Positions 1 to 11,009 of a stretch of DNA of 64,000 nucleotides are shown here, piece after piece. The notes under the pieces are model-generated. The model had not been told where the DNA came from. It did not search any database and worked only from the letters and a program-made list of their open reading frames with translations. The position numbers were made by a program, and so were the translations under genes. Each line of letters starts with the position of its first letter. Position 1 is the first letter of the stretch. This DNA comes from Tenrec ecaudatus. Lineage: Eukaryota; Chordata; Mammalia; Afrosoricida; Tenrecidae. The stretch covers positions 75,495,700 to 75,559,699 of the forward strand of contig NC_134546.1 of assembly GCF_050624435.1 (NCBI RefSeq), in the 5' to 3' direction.

Positions 1-147
1 TCTTGTTGGCATCTAGGGCTTCCTTTCCCTCCAAATCATTTTCTCCAAGAATTCTCTTTTCCATAATGTTTATTACAAAGCACATCAACTTCAATATCCA
101 TTCATATGTTATATAAATAAACACAATTAAATATGTGGATGCATGCA

Positions 148-343
148 TACATGAACCCTGTGATGTTGTGGCTTCTCTTTATCCTGTGAACTGAAAGTTC
201 AGAGGTTCAAAACCACCAGCTATTCCACAGGAAACATGGAGCTTTCTGTTCCCATAAAGTGTTACACTTTCAGAAATGCTCAATTCTGCCCTTTCCTGTA
301 GGGTCGCAATGTGTCTACATTGACTCAATGCAATGAGTGGTGA
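148..343 (+). repeat. AfroSINE-like SINE
   Basis: A tRNA-derived SINE with the order typical of AfroSINEs: a B-box-like 'ggttcaaaaccacc' near 208, a middle 'cccataaagtgttacac' segment, and the 3' 'tagggtcgcaatgtgtct' segment that corresponds to the usual 'agggtcgctatgagtcg' motif. Well diverged. It marks the left edge of the block that is repeated around 35.14 kb, where a homologous SINE lies in the same relative position. The family name comes from pattern recognition, not a database search. Confidence 0.7.
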
Positions 344-1184
344 GAGTGATAAATACATCAATATATGCAAGTACTGTTGAAATCATTAACATGAATTCAA
401 TGGGTTTCATGTCCTTGATGGCTGTTCTGAATTAAAATTAAAACGTAATACTAAAAAGTGTGGAATTCAATAGAAGAGAATGTAGTGGAGAATTCATAAC
501 AACAAACATGCAAATTATAGAAACAAAATTATGAAATTAATTACCTCAGTTTCCATCTAATGAAACTAGATAAAGTTGAAGTATGCCATATCATATATTA
601 GTATGGGGAAAATCATAAATAAAGGAACTCAAATAAATGAAATATCAGGAACAAACGAAGTAAGCCAATTAAACAAAAACTATTTGAAAAGATGAAGTTA
701 AATGATAAATATCCGGTTTTCCTGATCATGACAAAAGAAAGAGGGCTGGAATCTCCCAGTTAAGAAAGCAGAGCAGAAACACTATTGTGCATGGTATGTG
801 GGTATGTTTTATGAACAACTGCATGCCCACTGTTTAAAAAAATCACTGAAATGTGAAAATTCTTGGTAGGTAAGGAAACCAATAATGTTTCCAACAAGAA
901 ACAGATAACAGAGCCATCCAGTATATGCACCTGCATCCACATCTTAAGGGGAACAAGTCAGAATGCGTTGTTACCTGTCATGCCACAATGGTTATTGTGT
1001 ATGTGATATAAAGTTCATAAATGTAAAACTAGTTTTAAAATATATTGATAACATATAACAAGTAAAGCAATGCCTGATAAACAGAGTAAGAGCTCTGTTG
1101 TCCTTTGAGAGTGCTTGAGTTTCTGAGTCTGAGGGAGAACTCTTGTTCATATTCTCTACTCCTCTGCTTCTAAATATAAGGGAC

Positions 1185-1192
1185 ATGCAAAT
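1185..1192 (+). promoter_or_regulatory. V1 octamer ATGCAAAT
   Basis: Perfect Ig promoter octamer (the Oct-1/Oct-2/OCA-B site), 125 bp upstream of the V1 leader. The same octamer stands at the same spacing upstream of V4. Confidence 0.8.
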
Positions 1193-1317
1193 TCTGCTCT
1201 CTACCTGCTGACAAACTGGCCACAGCCCCCGATGTAGGAGATCTCAGAGCATAGTACCAGTCTCTGGGGTCTCTGCTGTTTCCATTTTTGCACAGGAGCT
1301 AGTCCAGAAGACAGATA

Positions 1318-1780
1318 ATAAATATTTCCCCGACTTTGGCTTTCATTTTAGGCATTTTACATGGTAATCATTGTAGACCATGTAGAATGGTCAATTTGAT
1401 ATTACTATAAGTATAACTGTGAGTACATTAGCTTGAATGTGTGTGATCTAATCATGATGCCTCTGTGTTTACAGCTGTCCAGAGTGAGGAATACCTCGTG
1501 GAGTCTGGGGGCGATCTGAGAAAGCCTGGGAGTCTCTGAGACTCTCCTGTGCAGCTTCTGGATTCACCTTCAGTAGCTATGCCATGAGCTGGATCTGCCA
1601 GTATCCAGGGAAGGGCCTGCAGTGGGTTGCAGGCATTAGTAGTACTGGTGGTAGTACATACTATACAGACTCAGTAAAGGGCCAATTCACCATCTCCAGA
1701 GACAACGCCAAGAACACGCTGTATCTGCAGATGAACAGCCTGAAAGCTGAGGACACAGCCACGTATTACTGTGCAAGAGA
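1318..1780 (+). pseudogene. IGHV: IGHV3-like pseudogene (V1): start lost, FR1 frameshift
   Basis: Two-exon V gene. The leader (1318-1363) is open and matches the V4 leader codon for codon in layout, but its start codon is ATA instead of ATG. A GT donor follows at 1364, and the acceptor AG is at 1473-1474. The V-exon starts at 1475, with the mature region from 1486. FR1 lacks one nucleotide in the Gly-rich codons just before 'tctctgagactc' (about 1530), which gives an early stop. From 1584 the frame is clean: W41, a CDR2 with 'SSTGGST', FR3 'FTISRDN', and 'YYCAR'. Arg43 in FR2 is Cys (CGC to TGC). The family is clear from FR2-FR3, which match the IGHV3 pattern (clan III). Leader loss, frameshift and RSS defect together make it a pseudogene. 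Confidence 0.88.
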
Positions 1781-1824
1781 CACAGTGAGGTGAGGGGAAG
1801 TCAGTGACAGCCCAGACACAAACC
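1781..1824 (+). promoter_or_regulatory. V1 RSS with 28-bp spacer
   Basis: Perfect heptamer CACAGTG (1781-1787) and nonamer ACACAAACC (1816-1824), but the spacer is 28 bp instead of 23. The extra five bases are a direct repeat of 'gtgag' next to the heptamer (gtgag-gtgag). The V4 RSS has the 23-bp version of the same spacer. A 28-bp spacer should not support normal RAG pairing. Confidence 0.85.
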
Positions 1825-2249
1825 TCCCCTGCAGGGAGGAAGCATGTCTCCAGGGGGAGCACAGGCCCCACAGATCACAGGATCAGTCCCAGCAGCACAA
1901 GGTGGTTTCATCTTGTGGAGTCTGTCCCATCTCACTGTTCCCCAGGGAATCTCTCTATGTTTATTTCATGATTATTTATCCGCCCCTGATATCTCCTAAT
2001 TCAAACATTTTATTTTAAAAATAGAAAACATTCTCACGTACAAAAGAAGCGGTTGTCCGTTATGGGGGGGGGAAGACCTTGACAGGCGCCCCCAGCATCA
2101 GGTATCTGCTAAAGCCCAAGAAGAGATTTTACAATCAGATGCAGGGAAAATGCAGCCCCTAGCTAGTGCTAATTGTGAAGTGTACACTCATGTCTGAACG
2201 GTTAGTTTGAGCGCACCCAGTGATGCCTTAGTACACAGGACTCATGATC

Positions 2250-3160
2250 TGCTTCTTGTTGCTGTTTGGAGCAATCAAATTGCTTCCAGTCCATAGCGAT
2301 CCTATGCACAACCGAACCAAACACTGCATGAGCTCTACCACCCTCACAATTTTTCCCAAGTCCGAGTCCATTGATGAAGTCACTGTGTCACTCAATCTCG
2401 TTGAGAGCCTTCTTTTTAACCACCCATCAACATTATCAAACATGATGTCCTTCTCCAGGCCCTGCTCTCTCCTGATAATGTCCAAAGTATGTAACGTGAA
2501 GTCTTGTCATCCTCGCTTCCACGGAGCATTCTGGCCTAACTTCTAAACATACAGATCTGTGTGTCCTTTTAGCAGTCCACGGTATTTTCAATATTCTTCT
2601 CCACCACAAAACAAATGCATTGATTCTTCATTTTTCCTTAGTCAATGTCCAACTTTCACAGGCACATGATGCAATGGAGAATATCATGGCTTGGGTCAGG
2701 AACACCTTATTCCTCAAAGCAACATCCTTGCTCTTCAGTACTCTAAAGAGGCCTTGTGCACCAGATTTATACAATGAAATCTGTTTTGATCTTTGACTGT
2801 TGCTTCCATTAGCATTGATTATGGATCCAAATAAGACAAAATCCATGACAACCTCAACCTTTCCTCCATTTAGTGTGATGTTACCTATTGGTCCAGTTGT
2901 GAGTATTTTGGTCTTCCTTATATTGAGTTGTAATCTATACAAAAGACTAAAATCCCTGATCTTCGTCAGCAAGCCCTTCAATGCCTCCTCACTTTCATTA
3001 AGAATGGTTGTCTCATATGCATACCACAGGTTGTTAATAAGCCTTCATCCAATCCTGATACATTTATTCATACAAACCAGCTACTCCGATGGTTTTCTCA
3101 GCATACAGATTAAATAAGTGTGGTGAGAGGATACAACCCTGATTCAATCCTTTACCTGCC
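2250..3160 (-). mobile_element. RTE (BovB-like) LINE fragment, antisense
   Basis: The + strand carries the complement of the 3' half of an RTE LINE: from the 3' end 'ccatagcgatcctatgcac' through the segment whose minus-strand translation (2981-2628) is RT C-terminal, with motifs such as 'LNIRKTKIL' and 'CESWTLTKEK'. Frameshifts and stops show that it is dead. It ends at about 3160, where retroviral sequence begins. RTE fragments recur through the whole window. Confidence 0.8.
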
Positions 3161-3164
3161 ATAT

Positions 3165-5180
3165 CTATGCCCACCTGAGGCTCCAACCCAGTAAATGTGA
3201 TCTCCTGCTGCTGGGCCTTCTGGGCCAGACCATTTCAATCCTCTGTTAGCAGCTGCACACTAGCCTGGGGGCACCTCCCCTCCTGGGCGTCTCCAATAGG
3301 ACAAAGTGCTGCCCAATGGTCAGTTTGTTTGCATTGATAACGTGGCCCTTGTGGTGGCCTGTTCCCGTTAGGGCAATCCCTTGCCCAGTGAACTGGGCGA
3401 CAGAACACATAACACTTAGTGCCTTGTTCAGGGGTCTTAAAAATCTAGGAGGCAGTCCATGGGCATTGGTTAGCAATGGCAGCCAATACCTGCACATGCC
3501 TAATATTCTTCCTCTCTCCTTCCCCTGGACCTGGGCTTCCCAGTCTTTGTCCTTATTGCAAAAGTTTGCTTTGGAACTAGTGGCCATCTCTTTGTGGGTA
3601 ACTCCCTCTCTCTTTTCTTTTATGTTTTAAATTAAAAATGGCTTCTCTATATACATAAGAAGCCTTCTGGCTGCCAAAACAAAATGAATGACAACAAGTA
3701 ATACTGTCTGGTCAGAACCTAAGCTGTGAGAGAAACTTTAAGCCCAGGCTCTTGAGTTGAGCTCCTCCAGGTCCTCCACCAATTCTTTAATCATGCTAGA
3801 GCCAGGGGATGTTTTTAACCCAATCTTAAATGTATGGAACATATCTTTCAGCTGTTTGTTATCTAATGATATGTTTCACTTAACTCCTTGCAAATGATTT
3901 ATAATTGGAGTACAAGTAAGGTTACATTATAGGGATAAGGGGTATATAAAAATTTGTAATGTTAGAATCACTATTGAACATCAATTGAGTTTGCAAGTCA
4001 ACGATCTGATGATCCAGTAATTAAACAGCCTGTAACTGTCCAGTCACTTTTACATAAAGTGTTCAGTTTTTTAATAGTTCGGGAGTGTCTCTCTGGAAAC
4101 ATCAGCAATGTTTGAAATGATTATAAGTCTAAGAAAGGCAAATATAGTTTATTTTATTGTAAATATTGTGTATGTTTAGAAGTAAGGCCAGAATGCTCCA
4201 TAAAAGCAAGGATGACAAGACTTCACCTTACTTACTTTGGATATATTATCAGCAATTGGAAAGAGGTCTCCACATCATGCTTTCAGCAACTGCTTCTTCC
4301 TGGATCACACTCTCAGCCAAGGAATCTGCCTGTAATTTGTCTTACCTGCTAAGACGCAAAGCCAAAGCCTCTCCCAAGAACAATTAACAATCCGGGATTC
4401 AAAATACCTTTGTGATTGCTGCGCCAGACTCTCTCCTGATCTGCTTTCTCTGTAGGGGCAGAAATCTGTTTATCTGCACTGGTTGTGTTAGCAGCTTTGG
4501 GGGCAAAGAAAAAAATGCATTAATAAAGCTAAATGAAGTGCATTCTACATAATTGCCTCTCATCTCATCCGTCTGTGTTAATAATGGAGTTTTTAAGGCA
4601 CTGTGAACACTTTCAGGGAGTTACTTTGGTTTTGAATGTGTTCAGTTAGATAGGTAACATCATTATGCAAATTCAGACTGTTCTTCGGAGGTCAATATGA
4701 CCTTTGGTCTGCTCTTGCACTGAGGCATACAAAGCCTGTTCTTTCTCTTTATAAAGGGCCCCTTGGGTCCTTTGACTTCCAAGATAGTTTAATGGGTTCA
4801 GGACTTAAAAGAGAAGTCCCAATTAAAAATTTCAATATCCTAGTCCCTGGCAGTCATTTTGGGGAGTGACCTCTATTGGAGAAAAATCTCCATGTTCATT
4901 TTTCTGAGGCCTCTTCCCTTATGACTCATAATCTTCACCATGATCTGTGCTATGTAATTTTGTGGAGTGATGGGGCTGGGGCGAGACGAGTGTACAAGAA
5001 AATGGGATTTTTTTAATTTTATTTTTGCCCCACAAAGCAACCTTATCAACTTCAAAGTACTTTCCTTTACATGTAATACCTGTAATAACTGTGTACTTTC
5101 CTTTATACTTCATAACTCTAAAATTGTATTTCATTCTTGGAAACTTTTTACAAACTCATGTTTGGATGACTGAAAGCACC
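3165..5180 (-). mobile_element. Degenerate endogenous retrovirus gag-like segment
   Basis: On the minus strand, 3430-3270 encodes two successive CCHC zinc-knuckle-like motifs, each missing one cysteine, followed toward 3180 by what looks like the start of a protease domain. This is the layout of a retroviral nucleocapsid followed by pro. The stretch above it (3.6-5.2 kb) has short minus-strand open pieces, heavily interrupted, and could be further gag. A second, separate nucleocapsid-like motif sits near 7.0 kb, so this is either a second provirus or a rearranged part of the neighbouring one. The RTE junction at about 3165 cuts it off. Old and non-coding now. Confidence 0.5.
4166..4265 (+). 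mobile_element. RTE LINE fragment, sense
   Basis: 'aggccagaatgctcc', 'aggatgacaagacttcacc' and 'tactttggatatattatcag' match the 3' part of ORF2 of RTE in sense orientation. The fragment stops at 'acatcatgct', and ERV-like sequence resumes on both sides, so it looks like a nested insertion. Confidence 0.55.
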
Positions 5181-5184
5181 TCCC

Positions 5185-6000
5185 TTTTTTTTTTTTTTCT
5201 TTCCCCTCACCTCGACTATGTAGTCAAATCCCTGTCTTTTCATGTCCTTCTTCAGTCACAGAAATAAAAAGAATTCACATGGAGCGAGTCCAGGTGAGTA
5301 AGGTGTGTGGGGCCAGAGAAGCAGGCTGTCCCCCCCCCCACCAAAACTGCCACGCTGAAATGGGTGCGTGAGCAGGTGCATTGTTGTGATGGCACAATCA
5401 GTCCCCTATCTGCCAAGGTTCAGGCCTTTTTTGGTCATAGACTGTTACACAATCTTTTCAGAACTTCTGAATAGAAAGCTTGATTAACAGTCTGATCTGG
5501 TTTGATTAACTCCAAGTGCATGATGAGCTGACATTTTCATCCGTTCGGGAAGTTAATGGTCATCCAGAACAAGGTTTGTCATCAATCAACACTTCAATTC
5601 TTTTGAAATGAAAAAACCACTCACACACTTGAGTTTTTTCCATAGCACAGCCCGTGAAAGCTGTGTTCAGCATCACAAGAGTGTCTGCAAAATCCCGCCC
5701 CCCACCCCCCGCCGCGCCTAGTGTGGAAACAAAATTTCACCCCCACACGGTGTTCTTTTAAATCTGCCATCACACAAAACGAGGCTCCAGTGAAACAGTT
5801 TCACAAAAAATTCACTGACCAGAGAGAACTTTCCAAGGCACTTGGAGCACTAACTTTGAGTGATTTGCTTGATGCTAGCCTAGCGGGGTGGTGGGTAGGT
5901 ACGTGGGGATGTGTACTATGTAAGGTCTGCCCATCAGAGCTTTCCCCATTTTGTTTCGTTTTTTTTATTGCTACCCCTGTGTACACAATCTAGCGCTCCC
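5185..6000 (-). mobile_element. Mariner-family transposon relic
   Basis: Minus-strand translation gives a mariner transposase. An N-terminal helix-turn-helix segment ('KFCFHT...', 'VCEWFFHFK') lies at about 5750-5590, 'SRTDENV' near 5550, and the catalytic-region motifs 'HHNNAPAH' and 'YSPGLAP', normally HHDNAPAH and YSPDLAP, at about 5390-5280. Both catalytic Asp codons that can be seen are changed, and the middle of the gene is missing, so it is dead. Exact inverted repeats were not resolved. It lies between the two retrovirus-like segments and was probably inserted into them. Confidence 0.7.
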
Positions 6001-8238
6001 ACGGTTGCAACAGATTCCTACCCCTACGTTAATAGGGGTAAAAGTCACTACAGGTTTAATTGAACCAAACTACCCTTGAGGCCCCATGCACTGTAGGATC
6101 TTATCGAGATGCCATACTTTACCCTGGTTAACTTCTTCATTTCCCCCATGCTGAAGCCAGGGGTGGTTAAGGACCATGCTTTTAACATTGTTTATGGATC
6201 ATAACTGTGATATCCACTCATGAATCTAAAAGTCCTGAAAACCTTTGCCTTCAATTCTCAATTCTATGTAGGGGTGTGCTTGCTTATACAGAACAGCATT
6301 CCAAAATACTCCACTAGCTATGGGCACATTTGACTCCTCTGGTGCTCTTTCTCGAGTAGTATCAGTTTTTATCAATAGGACCATAAGGAACTAAAAATAA
6401 TTGACCAATGCAATCACCTTTTAAAATATATAATCTGTGGTATTTCAGATTAAATCATAGTTCAAAATTCCCCTTCATAATTCTGCTCAACAAACTCCGT
6501 AACAATTTAAACACCCTGAGCATTTAGGGTGGATTTCCTAGAAAAGCTGTTTGATCCTTTTGACAGAGGTCCCCAAATACAGGTCGTAATAACTGCTGAT
6601 GATCCTTCTGGTAAAGGCGAACATCTTTTTGGCTAGTCAAATATATCTTTGAGCTCCGTCTGGTGGCAGAACTCAGTGATAGGTTCTGACTGAGGTTCAA
6701 TGCAGTGTGCACTGGTTGGGTAGGAACTGTGTTCCCCAAGTTTGTTGGGTGGGGCTTGGAGCACGCCCATCTCCCCCTTTCCTGGGTGGGTAGTGTTCAC
6801 TGACAGAACCCCCTCACTGCTGAATTTTGAGTGGCATTCTTTGCTCAATGATTCCCTTTTTGTAGCGGTGGCAAAGTCCAGGTTCTCTTCAACCCAGCTG
6901 GGCCCTGACCCAGTGCCACCTTTAGTTGCCTGGAGAATTGATGGGCTTTGCTGGTACTCCCTTTGAAAATGTCAGACCTTTTTACAGTGAAAGCACCCTC
7001 CCCCACCTTAGGCTTATTGTAATTATGCCTAGCAGCCCTAGAAAGCCTGCTCTTTGTACCTCGGACGCAAGTCCTGTGCAAATCTTAAGGAAGTCTGAAA
7101 GCGTGCTCTGCTCTTTGCTGGGACGGATATCAGCATTATCTTAAGCTAGAGTCTGTATTAGACTATCCACCGTGTCTTCATTATTGATGTTCTTACGAAA
7201 AGCATCCTGAAAAAGGGACATAAAATCTATATGGGGCCCCTCATTACACAGGCATACAGAAGTGTGGCTGGGCCTCTTCTCCCCAAATGGCATTATGTTT
7301 TCCCAGGCCTAGAGACAAACATAACACATCTGTGACATAGCTTATTCAGTAATCTGCATTGCGCTTCCAAGGCGATAACATTCCCAGTCCCCAATACCTG
7401 CTCTACCTCTATGTTCAAGTGAGCCTGTGTTTCAGCAATTTCAAATGACCAAATGTGGTATTGTAAGTAATTTTATGGAGAAAGGCAAGACTTGGTTAAA
7501 GTGTTCTTTTTGGTGGTGACCAGATACCCAGCCACAGCTATTGACTTAATTATGCTAAACGCAAAGGGGAGTCAGCAACTTGGCCTGCAGCTGCCTGCTG
7601 GATGTCTTTCAGCAGCTCAAAGGGAAAGCCACTCTAATGGTGCTCCTCATATCCTTTGGGTTGTCTGCATTAGGCTGTCTTTCAACTACAGGAAGGGGAA
7701 AGCTAATCTGGCTTCCTCTGTTGGTTTATGGCTTTTGAGCTCCCAGGGCAGCATTACTCAGGGGGTGCAGAGGCTCTGGCCACTAGGTTCTCCTTAGAAT
7801 CAGATTCGGTTCTTTCAGTCTCTGCTAAAGCTTCCTCAACTATTTCATACTCATTTGGAGTGACTTAGTCTGCTTTCAAGAATGTGGATAACTCACACAA
7901 GACTTTGTACTACACTGTCTAGCCTTCCTTTTGCTCCTCTGTCTGCAGACGTTCCGAAACCATGTTAACTTTTGTCCACACATCCCAGGTCTCCATAACG
8001 ATATTTCCCCTGCCTGTGTATTTTACTTAAATTTGTAGCAACCTTTTGCCAGATTCCTAGATATCTGCCCCCTCCCCCGCCCCCCACCCCAGGAACCATG
8101 GATTATACTTTTCAGGACTTGTTGAAAACCCTGCATTCTTTTCTTTGTTACTGCTGCACCTTGCTTGTTTGTTTGTTTAGTAAGTGGGTGACCATAATAC
8201 CATAAGTTTTTTTTTAATTTGCTTTCATTTTGCCCCAT
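6001..8238 (-). pseudogene. Class II (betaretrovirus-like) ERV gag-dut-pro relic
   Basis: Read on the minus strand, the order is: a gag start at 8238, opening with Met-Gly (the usual myristoylation context); a capsid-like stretch (about 7.9-7.1 kb); a CCHC zinc-knuckle nucleocapsid motif near 7.0 kb; a dUTPase-like stretch (about 6.65-6.37 kb) with two recognisable family motifs; and an aspartic-protease-like domain (about 6.35-6.05 kb). A dUTPase between nucleocapsid and protease is characteristic of betaretrovirus-type class II ERVs. Stops and frameshifts are frequent in every domain. No polymerase follows, because the mariner relic begins at 6000. Assignment rests on domain order and motifs seen by eye. 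Confidence 0.6.
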
Positions 8239-8900
8239 TTTTGTTTAAATTTTTACCAATCCCCCAGCCACATTCTCACTTCAAAACTATTCCCTCAATG
8301 CACTCTAGCTTCAGATGGGGTTGCACAAGGATCACATAAATTTGCTCTCTCCTCTCGGAGAGTTTCCTCTAGATCCCTAGCTTAGGATGCCATTGGTAAG
8401 GTCAAGTCTCACAACCAAATGGTTCCTGAGGAGAAATTGTACAATTCAAAAGGAAATAATAAAGGCAGTAGACAAAGCGTGCAAGGGATTACCTCTACCA
8501 TGAAGCCAGGAACAAGAGAGAGGGAGAGAGAGTTTGTATTCCCAAAAGGTTTAAATAATCTTGGGGCTAGCAAACCTCATCAATCCTATACACAACAACG
8601 TGGGTGGTGTCTTGCCCTAGATATTCCTGAGCTCATTGTCGGTGGAACCCAATATGAGTACTGGGGCAGGCAGAGGGGAGTCGACCACCCCTTGATCAGG
8701 GAGAAAAATAGAAACATGTCTGCTCCTATATATAAGAGCCTTAGACCACATAAAGGCCAGCCATGTGCTTATAAGAAATATTTTATAGTAGCATTGTTGT
8801 TGTGAAATATTATGGTGAGATGATATTTAGTTAGGAGGATATTGCTGGTATTAATCTCCAACTCACAAATGTGCAGGCCTTCCATCACCAGCGTTTTAGC
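8239..8900 (-). other. Possible 5' leader/LTR of the ERV
   Basis: The 660 bp upstream (minus strand) of the gag start have no other explanation, and an LTR plus leader is expected here. I could not resolve LTR ends, a primer-binding site or a TSD. The plus-strand 128-aa open frame at 8419-8805 has no recognisable motif and I do not regard it as a gene. Confidence 0.3.
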
Positions 8901-10890
8901 TTTCCAGAATCTTCAGAGTACAGGGAACGCTCAGGAGCTCACAGAGAACATATGTACCAAACCTGTTAGGAAAAGATGGGTAATTTCATGAGGTTGACAC
9001 TTAAGGAGACCCCTACTAACCACTGCTATGAAATTATCTGAGACGACCTTGGCAGTAAAACCAAGAGATGGAGGTGACCTGAACTAGTGTGTAGTTACAT
9101 CACGGTCTCAAGCTTGAATTTGTCAGAGAAGCACCAAGGGCAGACGGTGTGATGGCAGTTTGGTGAAATGCACAGGATCAAGTGATGCTCTGCAAGTGTG
9201 CATATGAAGAGGGAACTGACTCAATGATCTCCAAACAAAAAATGCTAGAGTATCCTTTGATTGAACCCCTGGATTTAGTGAAATAAATGCATCTTCATTT
9301 CAAAACAATTGCTTATATGCTTCAGCAAATTCTGGCCCAAAGAAGTCCAGGTGACCAACACCTTGTGCTTGGATTTCCCCACTGTAAAATGATATATTAA
9401 TTTGGAGATATACAGATTTTAATTCACCAGGAAATGAGTGGTGTCAACCTTAATTCTGGAAAAAACGTTTTCAACTTTGTTAGGAGGTAGGAAGCTTAAT
9501 GGGGATTGAGCTTTAAAACTGCATGTTTACAGATAGTGTCACAGATTCTATAGTCAATAATATGAACAATTTTTCAAAATTAGACAATCCTTGAGTTTAG
9601 TGAATAAATGTAAGGTGAGACCAATGAGCAGTCGTGATGGGGCTGTGCCCAGAGCACAAATGGAGAGGCTGTCTCTGGTTGGAGATGCTCACATTTCAAT
9701 TGAACCAGAGCCCCCTGGGTAAGGGACATTTAAAAGAGTGTCTGCGCTCATTCTCTAAATGTTGAGGATCAGCTGCATGGATGGACCTAATTTTAATGTC
9801 TTTTGATTCAAGATGTAAAATATTGTTCTTGGCTCTTATTCGTATTCTGATCCTGTTTTTAAATGATTGTTTTCCATTTACTGCTCTCCTGAATTTTTGC
9901 ACTTGAAATCATGACCAGGCTGATTTTGCACTCTTGTGGATATTCCAGCAAACAAAGGGGGGTGTCTCTATTCAAAATCTTGCATTTTTAGAAGCTACAG
10001 AGTTAAATACTGTCTTGCCTGGGGCCCAACTTTTCTAGGTGGCATGTTCTTCCCTGAGACCCTATGCCACTTGAATCTCTTTACTTACACCGAAGTTGAC
10101 CTCGATCATCAGGCTCAGGGATTGAGTGTGTGTTTTGCATGTAAGAGCGATGGGGTTGGTGATGACCATGGCGCAAGGTAAGAAAAATCCTAGTTGCATA
10201 AGATTAGTAGGGGACAATGCCGACTGGAAACATTCTGCCAGAGGCTTCAGGTCATATTGCATAAATAAACTGCAGAGCTAGGAGTGGAGTATGTCCTTTG
10301 GACCTAGCGCCTGGTTTACCCTTTCCTTGCCTTCGGAATTTGGACTGAATAGAACCCACCACCACGTGATTCATTTCCTCACTTTCAGAATTTCTGTTGG
10401 ATTTTGCAGTGATTCTCGGAACCCAGAAGCATGAGGGGATCTCCTCAAGGGAGGAGCGGTGGAAATAGGAACTGAATGGCTTCATAGAGGAGTTGGACAT
10501 TTGAGGAATTATCAACCCTAACTCCTTGGGACTAATCTGGTATGCATGCTTCTCAAAGATGTTGCGTCTACTCAAGGAAAACTACCAAGTAATATGAGGA
10601 GGTTAATTGGATGTACAGAAAAATAAATAAGGGATCTTGAAGAGTGTGCGGTTTAAAGGTATCTTGGGGTCCAATTTCAAATTAATTGATGGTTTCAACA
10701 AACTCTATCCTGCCCACTCTCTAGGGCACAGGACATAGCGGAGCCCAAGGCAGGGCACGGACTATGAGGGGCTGGAGAGAGAGAACACTGAGCTCAGAAA
10801 TCCTTGGATTTCCTTTGACCTTTCCCACACACCTCAGTAGGAAGAGGGGAGTCTGAGCTCTATCACTTTCTGTTTATAAGACAAGGGCTC
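8901..10890. other. Unassigned intergenic sequence upstream of V2
   Basis: About 2 kb of unique-looking AT-rich DNA. Scattered short ORFs up to 107 aa have no family signature. I see no V relic, SINE or LINE here with confidence. Confidence 0.4.
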
Positions 10891-10896
10891 CCTCAC

Positions 10897-10904
10897 TTGC
10901 AAAT
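10897..10904 (+). promoter_or_regulatory. V2 octamer variant TTGCAAAT
   Basis: One mismatch to ATGCAAAT, about 105 bp upstream of the leader ATG, which is the usual Ig V promoter spacing. Confidence 0.55.
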
Positions 10905-11009
10905 TATTCTCAGGCACTTGGGTACAATTTCACCCTTAGGCTTGGAAAGCTATCGGTTCTCTTCAGACTCGGCTGTGAGCCTCTTGGGAATCAGAGCTGC
11001 GGTCTAAAG

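Larger units (their letters stand above)
148..1985 (+). repeat. Segmental duplication copy A (contains V1)
   Basis: Collinear with 35142-36945. Shared landmarks in order are the AfroSINE, 'aattacctc(a/c)gtttccat' (540 and 35515), 'tttcctgatcatgacaa' (717 and 35697), the octamer (1185 and 36168), the leader, V-exon, RSS and the 3' flank with 'cagggaggag/a' and 'gtctccaggggg'. Many substitutions and small indels show that the duplication is old. The stretch 344-1184 holds no gene, only this duplicated upstream flank. Confidence 0.75.

Noticed and set aside
8419-8805. A 128-aa + strand ORF
   Set aside because: No motif, no promoter or splice context, and it lies opposite the likely ERV leader/LTR.
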